From NCBI GenBank assembly GCA_034509925.1, contig CM067533.1:5324035-5388034 (forward strand): DNA of 64,000 nt, given 5' to 3'. Shown here piece by piece: positions 19,701-31,729 of the stretch (position 1 is its first letter; the number at the start of each line of letters is the position of its first letter). A program made the position numbers and the translations under genes. Source of the DNA: Hirudinaria manillensis. Lineage: Eukaryota > Annelida > Clitellata > Hirudinida > Hirudinidae. A model generated the notes under the pieces. That model did no database searches. It saw only the letters and a list, made by a program, of their open reading frames with translations, and was not told the DNA's origin.

Positions 19701-19758
19701 GCGGTTTCCTGAGTTAATGCTCACGCACTTTTGTTATTATGTTCGTATGACGCTGGTC

Positions 19759-20118
19759 AATTACACCGAGCTATTTAAACAGAAAGTAATCAATTTCCCT
19801 ATGTCTCGACTCTTTCTTCATCCAGTAATTCAGCCTTCTGTTGATTTATGCCACTAAGACACTTTATTAACTTTAGGTTTGTTGCATTAATTCAGTTATT
19901 GTTACCACAAGTTTAAAATAAAATCTCAATTATTTTAATTTCGACATTTCATTGAAACATTTTTTATCAAATTACCTTTTAAACATCTAGTTTGTTTTGT
20001 TTGTTTTTGCCTTTTTACACTCTTTTATCTTTGATAATGATAGCGAATTTTGAGGATTGCTAATTTGGAATTTTATTTTAAGCTTGATATATAGGTAATT
20101 TTGTGAATAACTTGAATA
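19759..20118 (+). promoter_or_regulatory. Upstream region of ABCB8
   Basis: AT-rich 360 bp between the transposon end and the ABCB8 start codon. No promoter motif can be named with confidence. Confidence 0.3.
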
Positions 20119-23100
20119 ATGTATTGTCTTTTAAAGATTTGCAATAGACTTTCAATCCAAAACGTGGTGAAAGCGAAGTTAGTGATTTATAGTCTCACTT
20201 CTTATTATTATCATATGTTCGAACTAATAATGTTGCACTTGTTTTTAGATTTGACTATAAATTGGTCACTAAGCTATGCATTAAAGAGGAATTGAAGACA
20301 TCTGTGAAAAAATTTACTTCCTTGCTTAAGCCAAAAAACAATGTTAAATTGTTTATCCCTGGTTCTTTTGTGATTGCATCTGGTTTCATTAAAGTTGCGC
20401 AATGTCAAAGCAAAAACCCAGTAAATTCATTGAAAGTAGCAAAATCTGAAAATGACCATCCAACATTTCCTTGGGCAGAATTCTTCACATTCCTTAAAAG
20501 ATATTGGTTATTGGTTCTTGGAGTTATACTGGTCAGCAAGTTTAGGTCATTAATAATGTAATTATATATTTATGTAGAGTTTGTAATTTCCTAAAAAGGG
20601 CACTTTTTAAATTCACCTGTGCTATTCACCTATCCTAATAAGGAATTTGATGTTTTAACATATGATTGAATATGATGCTATGGAAGTCATTGTAAATAAT
20701 GATTTTAAATAAAATTTCTTTCATATTTCAGGGCACTATAGCACTGGCCTTTATAAATATTAAAATACCCATAATGCTAGGTGAAATTGTAAATGTTCTT
20801 GTGGAATTTGTTGGTCGATCAACTTCAAAGACCGATTTTCTCAGAGCTATTTCCAAGCCAGCCACAGCTTTATTATCTTTATATGGACTCCAGGTATGTT
20901 AAAGGCATCTTGAATTTATTGGATATTCAAATTTCACTTTCTATTTACAATGATTCATTTTTAATTTTTTTCCTTCACTAATCCAGGGCCTCATGACTGC
21001 ATCCTGCATTTCTCTTTTGTTTAATCTTAGTGAAAATATATCAGCTAAGCTAAGAGAGCAATTATTTGCAACTTTGGTTGTCCAAGACATGGCTTTCTTT
21101 GATGAGAACAAAACCAGTGATCTCATACACAGGTGACAGTCATTGAGGATATTATAATCCATTTATTGAACTCAAGTATAAATTTCTTTACACCAGATTG
21201 ACAGTTGATATTCAGGAATTTAAAAGCTCATTTAAACTAATAATTTCACAAGGATTAAAAAACGTTGTTCAGGTTTGTTATTCTTATTTGGAAATGATAT
21301 TATAGATTACATATTTAATGATTTTTCATGATTTCTATGGAACTTTTGGGATGTAATTTTTATAAATTAATTAAATTTAATTTTAATTGCACATATCTAT
21401 TCACTTAACAGACAACAGGATGTGTGATTTCACTGGCAATGATATCACCAAAACTTACCCTTTATCTAATTGGTCTCATGTCTCTTCTTATTACTGGAGG
21501 GACCCTCATTGGTTCTGGACTTAGAATATTGTCAAGGAAAGCCCAGAGTCAGGTATTTTTAATTTAATATCATGATAACTTCTCAATGACCAATCATATC
21601 ATGTATATTTTCTGGAGTCGCTATAGGCATTAAGGGAGATTACAAAAAGTGTTTTTTGTATCAAAAAGCCATTTATTATCTTGCCTATATTACCTATTAA
21701 TTGCATATCATATAAAATAAGAATTGCACTTGCCACAGAACGTATCCTTTTAGATAGGTCCTAGTGCTGATGCAATATACATATCATATATAAATATTTC
21801 ATCAACCCATGCTTGAGTGTCAATCATCATGTCCAAATTTAATTCATGAAATTTCTGTAATTATTTATTTCACTATTTACTAAATCTAGATATTGTTTAC
21901 ATTGAAATAAAACTGATTGTTAATTATCAGTCAGGCAAATTATCATTGATTGATGAAGAAGTTCTGGGTAACATGAAAACTGTGAGAGCCTTTGCATCAG
22001 AGCATCTTGAAATTGAGTCTGGTTTTGTTTTTATAACCAATTGACAGTGTCACCTATGACAGTGAACCAATAAGAAGTTAATTCATGTAAACATTTTTGT
22101 TTTCAAAGAAATTTCAAGAGAGAAAGTAAAAAAACATCTGAAATCAACAAGCTTCTTGGATTTGGAATTGCCTCTTTTCAGGGAATTTCAAATGTCGCCC
22201 TTAATGGTTGGAGATTGTGGTATTATATTTTGAAAATTAATGTAATATTGATGCTAATATCTTGCAACAGGTCTGGTGTTATTTACACTTTGCATGGGTG
22301 GTTTTCTCATGACAAGAGACGAAATCAATGCCGGATCACTCATGTCATTCCTTGTTGCCTCTCAGACGATCCAGAAGTCAGTCGATCTGTTTACTTATTT
22401 ATTTATTATTTATTGGTTATTTGAATAATATATACATTTCACTCTTTAAAACTCACCTCAAACATTTTGATTGCATGAATTATAAATGTTTTGACTGAGA
22501 GCCATGTCTTGGACTGTTTTACTGAACATTAAATGAATTTATTAAGATCTCTGAACAAGTTGTCTTTGATGTATGGCATCTCAATTCAAGGAATGAATGC
22601 CGGTGCACGGGTCTTCGAGGTAAGCTCCTGTTAATCATTTACGCACAAATTATTATTTAATTTGTTAAAGTAATGATTAAACATTATCAATGCAGTTTTT
22701 GCTGTTGAATCCTGGTGAAACTTTTAAAGGTAACAAGTACATTCGCTATCACAGCCTTCATTGTGATATAGATTTCAAGGATGTATCATTTACTTATCCT
22801 ACCAGAAAAGACCATGTAAGCCACGAAATCAAGAGTAATTTTAATAACACATATATTTGATCAAATGATGCTTTCATTTTCACCAAAGCCAGTGCTGCAA
22901 GACTTTTCATTGACAATCAAAGGGGGTCAAAAGATTGCCCTAGTTGGACCTTCTGGAGGAGGTTTGTTGGAATTTTTTAAAATTTGCATTTTCTGTTGTT
23001 TTATGAATTTGTGCAAACTAGCCTGGTTTGTTATTTATTACTAGTGACTTGGTTGCATTCAGTCAGGTATGTAGATGTGTCTTAATTAAAAAAAAAACTC

Positions 23101-24300
23101 TTTTAAAAACATTTTTATTGATTTTTTTTTGTTCCAGGCAAATCTACAGTGGCTTCTCTGCTGGAGAGGTTGTACGAAACAGACTCTGGCAGCATAACAA
23201 TCGATGGAATTGATTTGAAGGAACTCAATCCTGCATGGTTGAGAGGGAGACTCATTGGCTACATTGGACAGGTTCTTATTTTTTTTCTATTCATCTTCTT
23301 GAGCTCACTTTTGTTTTGCCTGCTAATTATGTTGTTATTTTACACTTGATTTCCTTGGATATTACAAATCTTGAAAATCATTTTACCAGGAGCCTGTTCT
23401 GTTTGCAACAACGATAAGAGAAAATATTAGATATGGAAAGCCAAATGCAAATGAACATGAGGTCCAAAATTTGTTGTGGTATCTTTGATATAATGTATAT
23501 ATTTTTTCAAACATGCCACATATTACAACTTTAGATTGTTGAGGCAGCCAAGCAGGCAAATGCCCATGAATTCATCATGTCCTTTCCTGAAGGATATGAC
23601 ACGGTTGTGGGCGAGAGAGGTCAGAGCATTTCTGGAGGTCAAAAACAAAGAATTGCCATTGCCCGGGCACTCATTAAAAATCCACCCATTTTAATACTTG
23701 ATGAAGCGACCAGGTTTGCTGCCAAACTTATTTTGCATGATTAGAGGATGAAGTAATACTATAGTGTTAAGTATTATTTGAGTATATTTCATTCCAGAAA
23801 TAGGCTCATATCATCTAATTTAAAATTCATTAAAAATCATACTATGAAATAATTGCAATATCAGGATCGACTGTGGCAATCACCCAATGATCATTATTAC
23901 ATAAGCATGCTAACCTTAGCCATTTTTTGGAAATAGTGCCCTTGATGTTGAATCTGAAAGAGTTATTCAAGAATCAATTGACAAGATTTCTAAAGGTTGG
24001 TGGTCAACCTCATCATCTCATGTCTCTTATTTTCAAAATACCATTGATTGAAAATGATTAATTCTAGGCCGAACATTGATCATCATTGCTCATAGACTTT
24101 CAACCATCAAGGACGTTGACATTGTTGCAGTCATTTTAGATGGGAAAATTGTGGAGGTTTGTTGATCTCAACTTATTATTAATCTCTCAGTTAACCTCCA
24201 GCAGTTTAACTGGTGATGTGTTTCATCCGTTCAGATTGGTAAACCAGAAGATCTAAAGAAACAGAAAGGGATATTCTGGAACTTAACTAAGGGGCAGTAA
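20119..24300 (+). CDS. ABCB8: Mitochondrial ABC half-transporter, ABCB8 type
   Basis: ABC half-transporter of the mitochondrial inner membrane. ABCB8 is linked to iron export and is the ATP-binding regulatory partner of the mitochondrial K-ATP channel. About 18 exons, about 678 residues: 20119-20177, 20249-20531, 20732-20893, 20987-21132, 21197-21272, 21412-21552, 21931-about 22018, about 22110-22206, 22271-22388, 22547-22619, 22696-22815, 22889-22961, 23138-23271, 23390-23461, 23535-23713, 23937-23995, 24068-24156, 24235-24300. Exon 1 gives a basic leader without acidic residues, as for mitochondrial import. The membrane domain holds [13 protein letters not shown] and GTLIGSGLR, typical of ABCB8. 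The nucleotide-binding domain has GPSGGGKST (Walker A), ISGGQKQR (signature), [12 protein letters not shown] (Walker B and D-loop) and AHRLS (switch His). The join between exons 7 and 8 is unresolved. AATAAA at 24329-24334. Confidence 0.93.
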
Positions 24301-24328
24301 TAATATTTAGGAATATTAGGCGATTGTC

Positions 24329-24334
24329 AATAAA
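24329..24334 (+). terminator. Poly(A) signal of ABCB8
   Basis: AATAAA 29 bp after the stop codon. Confidence 0.6.
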
Positions 24335-25234
24335 ATATAAATCAAATGCAATGGTCATTGTTAAATCGATAGACTAAAAGCTTCTGCGAGGGAACAGCCC
24401 TAAGCAATGCCAATCGTGGGTGCACATTGCAAGCACACCGTCTCCAATACAAATATCTCGCGTCACCCTGTCCAAACAAGATGGCCACACCAGACACCTG
24501 CATGGCCAAGTTTTTTTAGCCCAGACCCACTCTGGCACACCCAAATCATGAACCCCATAGAAGACCTTGAATTTGCAAATCTTGGCTGAGAACACAATGG
24601 CCCACTTTGGAGCACCAGCCAAGCATGCCTCTAGGTCTAACAGTGTAAATCAAGAGCCGTCACCAGTGTCCTACGCAATTTAATATATTTCCAATTGCCA
24701 TAAGGCAAATTTCCAACCTCCGCTGCAAAACCTTCCAACAAAAGTTGAGACAACCAGCATCAATTAAATATTGTTCCTAGGATCCTAGGTCAGTTGGTGC
24801 AAAATTTCACAAATCAACCAAACAAAAACCAGAACAGCCAAGAACTAACAATTATATTTCACTCAATCTACTTTCAAATAAATTCCATAAAAGGCAAAAT
24901 CCACACACTTGAGATGGCAACGAGAGCAATGCATCCGATCAATGCAGCGTCCACTTTTATTATTCACATTAAACTGAAATGAAATGCAATTTAAAATCTT
25001 GATTAAAGCCCGCAGGGATACAGAACGGCGCTCACGGCAATGGAGACAACGTACCGGGCCAAATTCTTCAACGCACCGGCACAAGAACCATCTTGTGGAT
25101 CATGCACAAACCTGAGGTGGTGATATTTACTTTACATTTGAACAATTCCAAACGACACAACTTGCCCAGACACGTTCTTGCATCGTCAGTTGTAAATATA
25201 CAGACATTTTTTTTTCAACCACCTTAGCTCACGG

Positions 25235-25242
25235 TATGTACA
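25235..25242 (-). promoter_or_regulatory. Pumilio response element in Pumilio's own 3' UTR
   Basis: Read on the minus strand this is TGTACATA, matching the UGUANAUA consensus bound by Pumilio proteins, about 330 nt after the Pumilio stop codon. Confidence 0.5.
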
Positions 25243-25278
25243 CACAAAGTTATATGACATGTGATAGAAAATCAGCAT

Positions 25279-25286
25279 TATATACA
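25279..25286 (-). promoter_or_regulatory. Second Pumilio response element
   Basis: Read on the minus strand this is TGTATATA, also UGUANAUA, 37 nt upstream of the other site in the transcript. Confidence 0.5.
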
Positions 25287-25574
25287 AGAGAATCTTAACA
25301 AGTGCAATCTTCATGCTAGGAAGAGATGATAGGCTATGCCAAAGTATAAAATTTCCAGCATTTCGACACACGTCCAACCAAGATATCATTAGATGCAAAT
25401 ACACATGATGAAACAATTACATGTTAATAACAGAGAGAGCTAAAATGGTTTATGTATATTACTAGACACAAGATAAAGAATATAGACAATATAATCCACA
25501 CTACAAACAGTAGACCAATTCGTTACAAATGAAAACATCTTCGAGATGGCGGATCCCTCCCCCGGCCAATCGCA

Positions 25575-28500
25575 TCACATGGAGTTGCTCGTGGGAGGAG
25601 CTCCGATCGGCCCGATCTCAGACGCGCACTTCACGTAGAACTTCTCGAGCTTGGCCAGGATGTGCTTCCCGTAGGCATAACGACGAAGAATAGGCACGTG
25701 GGGTCTGATCTTTTGTAGGAGGAGCTTACGCTGGGGTGGGTCTGCAATGTCAATCATCTTCTGGACCACGTAGTTGGCGAACTGATCCTTCATCATCGTG
25801 TACAGTGCCGTCAGGGGCCTTCGATGAAGAGTTCAGTTATTTTCAGTTACAGCTCCATTAGTTATTGTTAGTTATAGTCCAATTATTTGATAATCATTTT
25901 GAAATGTCGTATGCTCTACATGTGCGAGGTTAATTTAAAACAGTAACACAAAAACAAAATATTGATGTCTTACCCTTCAGACATGGCACAGACTTCTTCA
26001 ATAATGGCAGCTCTATCTGCTTTTGATGAATGAGTCACACACTTCTCTATGACATTGCTATATAACAATAAAAAATTACATTTAAAATCGCATAAAAAAC
26101 AAATTGCAATAATGACCGCTTAATAATTTTGTTAATCAGAACACAAAATAATAAAATAAATATGTACCTGGCAAACTTGTGTTGACTGAGGTTCATGATC
26201 TTTCCTTTCAGTTGCTGGACAATTTTTGATTTGTCATCTGCTTGTCCGTGCTCCAAAATGTGTTGAATGACATAATTTCCATACTGGTCATTGACGAGTA
26301 TCTCTGTCTGTAGGAGCAGTTCATCCATGATTGGCCTAATCTGATCCTGGTTGCAGTGTTCCAGGATGCGCTGAATGACCCTGCAGCCATAAGGGTGCAT
26401 GGCCAATGCCACGGCCTGTCCCTTGAAAGAATTGGTTATGAAATCCAGATGTATCGGATCGATGGTCTCGATGCACTTCTGAACAACGTGGTTGCCGTTT
26501 TGATCCTTGACACACCTCTGAACACTTCCGTCGAGTTCCTTCACGATCTCAACCTACATTTCAAATGTTCAACGTTCAACGACTGCCAGCCAAGACCATA
26601 AACAAAAAAGCTATAGCAAAAGGACAGAAATAAATGGATGCAAGCGAACCTGCATTTCAGGTGGAATGGATTCCAATGCTTTCTGGATGACTCTGCATCC
26701 GTACATGTGGACTGCAAGGGTGAGCACGTGACCTCTGACACGCAAAGCCAACGTCTGCTTCTGCTCCGGAGTTCCGTACTCGAAAAACTTTTGGATCACG
26801 TAGTTTCCAAACACGTCCGTCATTAAAGTGTAGGCGGCGGAGAGGATCTCGTTGAAAACCAACAGTCTTTCTGCAGACGTGGCGTGCTCCAGTTTCTGTT
26901 GTATGAACCTCGATCCGTGCTGATCCTGCGAGAACTCGACGACGTGATTAACCAAGTCTTTCAGCGACAGACTGGGAACTCTGTTGGCCCTGAAATCCTC
27001 CAGCAACTGACTCCTGCCGGCGACCTCCTTCGGCAAGCAGTCGTTTCTCTGTGGCGGGAACAAGGCAGAGTTGAAGAAGATGTTGTTAAATGGAGTGGCA
27101 GGTTTGAATTTCATGTCAGGGGCCTGTCTTGGCACTCCAAAATCTAAAACGAACATGATATAAAGACAGCGGTAGCTGATATTCTAAATGCAAAATGTCA
27201 TATTTACTGTTCATGCCACCCAATCCAGATGGTAGATTATTGGAAGGAAGGGACGAGAAGTTGGGCTGGAAAAAGTCGTTCGACTCGGAATACTTGGAAA
27301 CGGATAAATTTGCCAAGTCCTGTTCGTGATCCTTTCTCTGACCTAAAGAAAGTATTTTTTGTTAATTTCTATTTCACTTTATATTTAAATTATTCCTAGA
27401 GAAGCAACGTTTCTTAATTGCGAGGACTAGAAAACCGAATAAACAAAATTAAATTATAGCAATTAATACCTCCGTGGTGCGACCAAGCAAGTCTCGAGTT
27501 GTACATTCCATTTCCACCAGGTGCTGGTGTATACAATCCGCTTGACGAAGACAACCTTACACCTGCATATGAATGCAGAATAAATTGAATTTGGGCATTT
27601 TATTCAGAACCTCAAGCCTACTCTTGTTATTTTTAGCAAGGTTGTTTATGTGATCAATTTTACCCTTTAGTCAATAAACAGGTTAGAAAATCAAACCTGG
27701 GTTCTGAGATGGTGTGGCAGTGTTAACCATCAATGGAGCAGGAGAGACCAATCTAAGCATGTTCCTTCCGTTTCCAGCCATCAGTTGGCCACTCTGGTCA
27801 TAATACGCCGGAGTCAGAAATTGATAGCCCTGTTGAGTGCCACCTGGGCAGAATAGCACATCCATGTAATCTCGATCGATAAAAATAAACAAAAAATACA
27901 AAGCTACCCTGTAGAGGCATGAGACCGGTCATGCCGGAATCCGGCATCATGCGTTGCGGACTCATGTCCCTGCTGGAATTCTTTGCCGAGGACTGAGTTG
28001 CCGGAGGGAACTTGGACGAAGTGGCTTGCTGCGGGAGAAGGGCCGGGTTGCTCGACGGATAAACGGGCCATTGGCTCGGCACCCCGAAGTAGGGAGGAAC
28101 CATCTGACCTGAAAGAGTTGCAGGAGTAATCTTAATATTCATTTAAAGATTATAATATAATATAAATCTAAAGAAAAAAATATAAATAGCTTATAATATA
28201 AATCAAAATGTCGTGAATTAAAAATGCCTTATAATTCCAACGTACTGGCAACTGGCATTCCTACGGCATACGACTCTGGTGAATTTATGACACACGGGGA
28301 AGGAGGTACGTAGGCTGCATAAAAATATAAATTTGTGATAAAGACTTGACAACAAGCTGCACAAACACATTCATTAGAGTAACAAAAGACCGACCGAGCA
28401 TCTGATCCGAGGAGTAGGCATATTGTTGCTGTGGCATGAGAGCTACGGATTGTTGTTGTTGGCGCAACTGCATCATCTGACGGACAAAACAGAAAATGAA

Positions 28501-30873
28501 AATACGTATATACGTTCGTTCGGTTGACTCGGATAAGAATTACCTGCTGGTTTGGGTACTCAACATATGGCGGGGATGAGTGCATCATAGGACCAGAAGA
28601 TTGGAAGAATTGAGGGTAACATGAAGAATCTTGATGGAAGTCGGAGGTACAGTTCGGATCAAGGGCAATCTGGTTGTTTTCTTCTAATGTCTGCGTCTGA
28701 TGAAAGTTCTGTTCAAGATGTGACCGTTGAAAAAGAGACGGAGGATTCATGAAAGGACTGAAAAGGTTGTCAGTGACGTTCTTGTGGCTGACTGGAAGAA
28801 TGCTGGTAGTTGACGACATTGAGAAATCAATGTTTGGTGAATTTGGTGCCAACAACTGCTGGGATTCCTTCGAAGTCACCATCCTGAAAGAGAATCATTA
28901 TCGATTGCTATCAAATGGTCGAGAGGAGAATTTACCGCAAGCAAGGAATTACCTGTAGTTCTTATCAAAGCCATTGCACAGATTTTCCCCAATCATGTTA
29001 TCAGAAGTATTGTGATTCAGTGCATCGTAGCCCAAAGTCTCGGCAGTCATCAAGTCCGACGGATCGCTTCCATTCATGCTACCCTATTAATTAGTGCCAC
29101 ATCATCATGAATTTTCTCAAATAAAAATGACTATAAGCAACAAAACCCACAAATCTGTTCGGGATTCTACGCGATAGATTTTCTCTTTGAGACGGTGAGG
29201 TTCCTAAAACATATTCCGCCATGTTCACTCCTAGTGTATCACCTTTGATATCAAGAACCAAGGTTGAAGTTTGGTCTTGTTTGGTTTTATTGATTTTTAT
29301 GGCATTGATTGAATCATACAAGAAATGGCCCAAAACCTGAATTACTGTTCCAATTATCATCTCTGTTCAGCCAAAGATTATTTGAGCCGACTGGTCCAAA
29401 AACTTTATTCACCCCATCCACCTCACATGCAGAATTTTTATTCCATGCCTTTTCGGCATCCTTAATTTTAAAAGTGATAAATAAGTCGAATCAATTGTCT
29501 TTTCATTTTATAATCATACATATTCAACAAGGATAACTCACTGAACCGCTATCAAATGCCAATCTGTGTAATTCCCTCTCAAGATCAGAAACAGTTATTG
29601 CCTGTAAGGTCGTTCGAAGTGGTGAGAATTATAATAGCGATCGATTAAGGGTGAATGAATCATTATTATAATCCCAATGTATTGGCTGAATTGTACATGG
29701 ACAGACTAACACTCAACCAAAGGTAAAATTTCATCATTAAAGTTTCAAATATCTAAAAGTACATTTTCCACCACAGTTGTGTGGGATAGTTGGGGAAATC
29801 AGTGGGTAGGTCGCTACACATTACTTTGAGGGACAAAATAGCAAAATTTCTGAATTTTTTTAAACGTGATTGGTGATCAACGAGTCAATTCACAGATTTT
29901 ATGAATCAAAATTATTTGGTAGTGATATTAAGTGGGCCGCAAAACATCTTCAAACTACAATGGTTGATAGTGACCAAAAAATGCATAACCACCCATATAT
30001 TAAAATATATTAACCCATATTATCTAAACATTCAAAGGAAGCTTTATCAATATTTAAGCCAACCTGACTAAAAGGCACTGTCTCATTCTTTTTTGAAGGT
30101 GTGGAATCCCATCTCTGTTTATTAAATTCCATGTTGTCATTTAATTGTACGTTTGTGTGAGAAGATTCATGAGGTGGGTGTTGCACAGAAGCGTCTCCAC
30201 TCATATCTGAAGAACCACTAAAAATAAAACCTCTCAGTGAGCAAGCGAAGTGTTAAACCACCACATAAATTCACCGGTGATCAACTTGAACGATGATTAA
30301 ATCAAAATATCACCGATAAAAACGTGCTCTCCAAAGCAATCAGCGAATCGAAAAATCGGTAATTATAGCAATTTGCCAATAAATAACACTCAGCTATGTG
30401 CCAGATTTAAGAAAAAAAATAGTCCATTTCGAGCGACTTATCGGTATCGACAAAATTCCATTGTTTCTAGTTGGCGGGAGACCATTTTCCTAGCACGTTA
30501 TTCGAATTACTTCCACTTCGAAAGTATTAGCCAACCAATCAAACAGTTAAACGTTGTGAGTGTAAAACTATGCAGCTGGTAAACAAATCACACGAAACTA
30601 ACATCGATGGCATCGGTCAATTTTCGACCCTCAATATTCTAGAACAGCTATTACCCAAGCCATAACAATGATTTGTATTCGCAAAATAGAGATGGTCAAA
30701 GATTTAAATTGCAGAGTTCAAGTCTCATTTTAATATACACTTTCATAATTTCTTTGTTATTAAACGCTTTAACTTCGGTTTATTACCAAAGAAATTTTCC
30801 TCATACCATCATTGTTTAGAAATTTAACTGTTGTGCAGAAACGTTTTGCGAAAATACATTTTAAAATTCTCTA

Positions 30874-30904
<31 letters not shown>

Positions 30905-30939
30905 TACAATAGAAATGCAAATTAATACCTTTCGCTCAT
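25575..30939 (-). CDS. PUM: Pumilio RNA-binding translational repressor
   Basis: Cytoplasmic repressor that binds UGUANAUA in 3' UTRs and recruits deadenylases. Seventeen coding exons in minus order: 30939-30929, 30217-30064, 29601-29542, 29460-29337, 29242-29151, 29083-28953, 28883-28544, 28476-28395, 28314-28246, 28108-27908, 27843-27697, 27562-27470, 27342-27208, 27143-26650, 26553-26168, 26057-25974, 25818-25575. Every phase joins, giving 948 residues. The N-terminus has the NMAEYVLG motif seen in animal Pumilios; the middle is Gln/Ser/Pro-rich with YFGVP and AYYDQSG motifs. The PUM homology domain covers about residues 590-930, beginning [11 protein letters not shown], with repeats such as [49 protein letters not shown] and [11 protein letters not shown] second in-frame ATG lies in exon 2 (30204), so a shorter form is possible. 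One Pumilio gene is visible here. Confidence 0.95.
30874..30905. repeat. (TA)n microsatellite
   Basis: Short alternating AT run just downstream of Pumilio exon 1, inside its first intron. Confidence 0.85.
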
Positions 30940-31729
30940 ATTAATAAATATCAATTGTCTTCGCAAATGACATTCCAGTTACTGCTATTAATGCAATCAC
31001 GGGAGTGAGTGGATGGGTGGGAGCATTTTGGGAGGAGTGCTGATGTGTCAATGATAATATTTAAACTCAATATTTACTAAATTCAAAAATCTCCCTCGGT
31101 CCACTGTCAAATCATTAGTCCTGAGAGTCAATCTACTTCTACTTCTGTGAGGATGCCCAACGGTTGAGTGATTACTGAGTTCGGAAAAGTGAAAAAAGGT
31201 CATCACTAGCCATACCCGTAAAATATACCGTTCTAGATTTGCCCAACCTGTAATTGTAAAGTAGGTCGGCCTACTACTATTGCCAGCATAATCTACTTCC
31301 GCAACTATAGTGTTATAGTAGCAATAGAAACTGAATATTCTATTAATTAATTGTCTCCTTATCTGGTTGTTTTTTATTATCAACCTTTCCAAATTTAATC
31401 GACCGCAGTAGGGAATGAAACTAATACCCTACACTCAATTCAAATAAATGAATGGTTGCGAATTTTAACTAACAAATTTCATTTGAGCTACAAATGGTTT
31501 TTTCCTGAATATAGTTCTTCCCATACACAACATACAAGTATACAAAGCAGCTTCATTCGACAAATATAAAATACCATTATCTATTAATCTCAAAATTTAA
31601 GTAATAATTTAAAGATAACTAATAATATCAACCTCTATCCTGTATTTATGTGCACGATGCTAATTTTTTGTAAACATCAAAACTCTTGAAAATTAGGCGG
31701 GTTCTGTCCGATAAAGCTTTTGATCCGTT
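30940..31729. promoter_or_regulatory. Divergent promoter region, Pumilio and the RVKF/KEN protein gene
   Basis: About 790 bp between two head-to-head start codons. It holds the left copy of a 38-bp perfect repeat (31651-31688). The 114-codon minus frame at 31048-31392 shows no recognisable domain and I read it as chance. Confidence 0.4.
31651..31688 (+). repeat. 38-bp perfect direct repeat, left copy
   Basis: Begins TGCACGATGCTAATTTTTTG and matches 32581-32618 base for base, in the same orientation. It lies 41 bp upstream of the start codon of the next gene. Confidence 0.9.

Larger units (their letters stand above)
17212..19758. mobile_element. Non-autonomous DNA transposon with terminal inverted repeats and internal satellite
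   Basis: The ends are near-perfect inverted repeats of about 39-40 bp. The left end begins CCAGCGTCATACGAACATAA at about 17213, and its reverse complement ends at about 19757, with one A inserted in one arm and identical sequence through GTGCGTGAGCAT. Inside are a diverged direct duplication of about 0.45 kb (about 17549-18015 and 18381-18850, offset near 830 bp) and a 169-bp tandem array. No transposase frame is visible; the longest frame, about 100 codons at 17932-18246 (-), has no recognisable content. No convincing target-site duplication was found. Family not assigned. It lies between KICS2 and ABCB8. Confidence 0.8.
24335..25574 (-). other. Probable 3' UTR of Pumilio and convergent intergenic DNA
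   Basis: No coding exon seen. On the minus strand this follows the Pumilio stop. An AATAAA read on the minus strand (24956-24961) would give a 3' UTR of about 0.6 kb. The part at 24360-24660 is richer in G and C than its surroundings and has an 82-codon minus frame with no recognisable content. Confidence 0.5.

Noticed and set aside
24374-24622. 82-codon minus frame downstream of ABCB8
   Set aside because: No recognisable domain, no splice context, and it falls in the likely 3' region of Pumilio.
31048-31392. 114-codon minus frame between Pumilio and the next gene
   Set aside because: Unusual composition for a domain, no homology I recognise, lies in a promoter interval.
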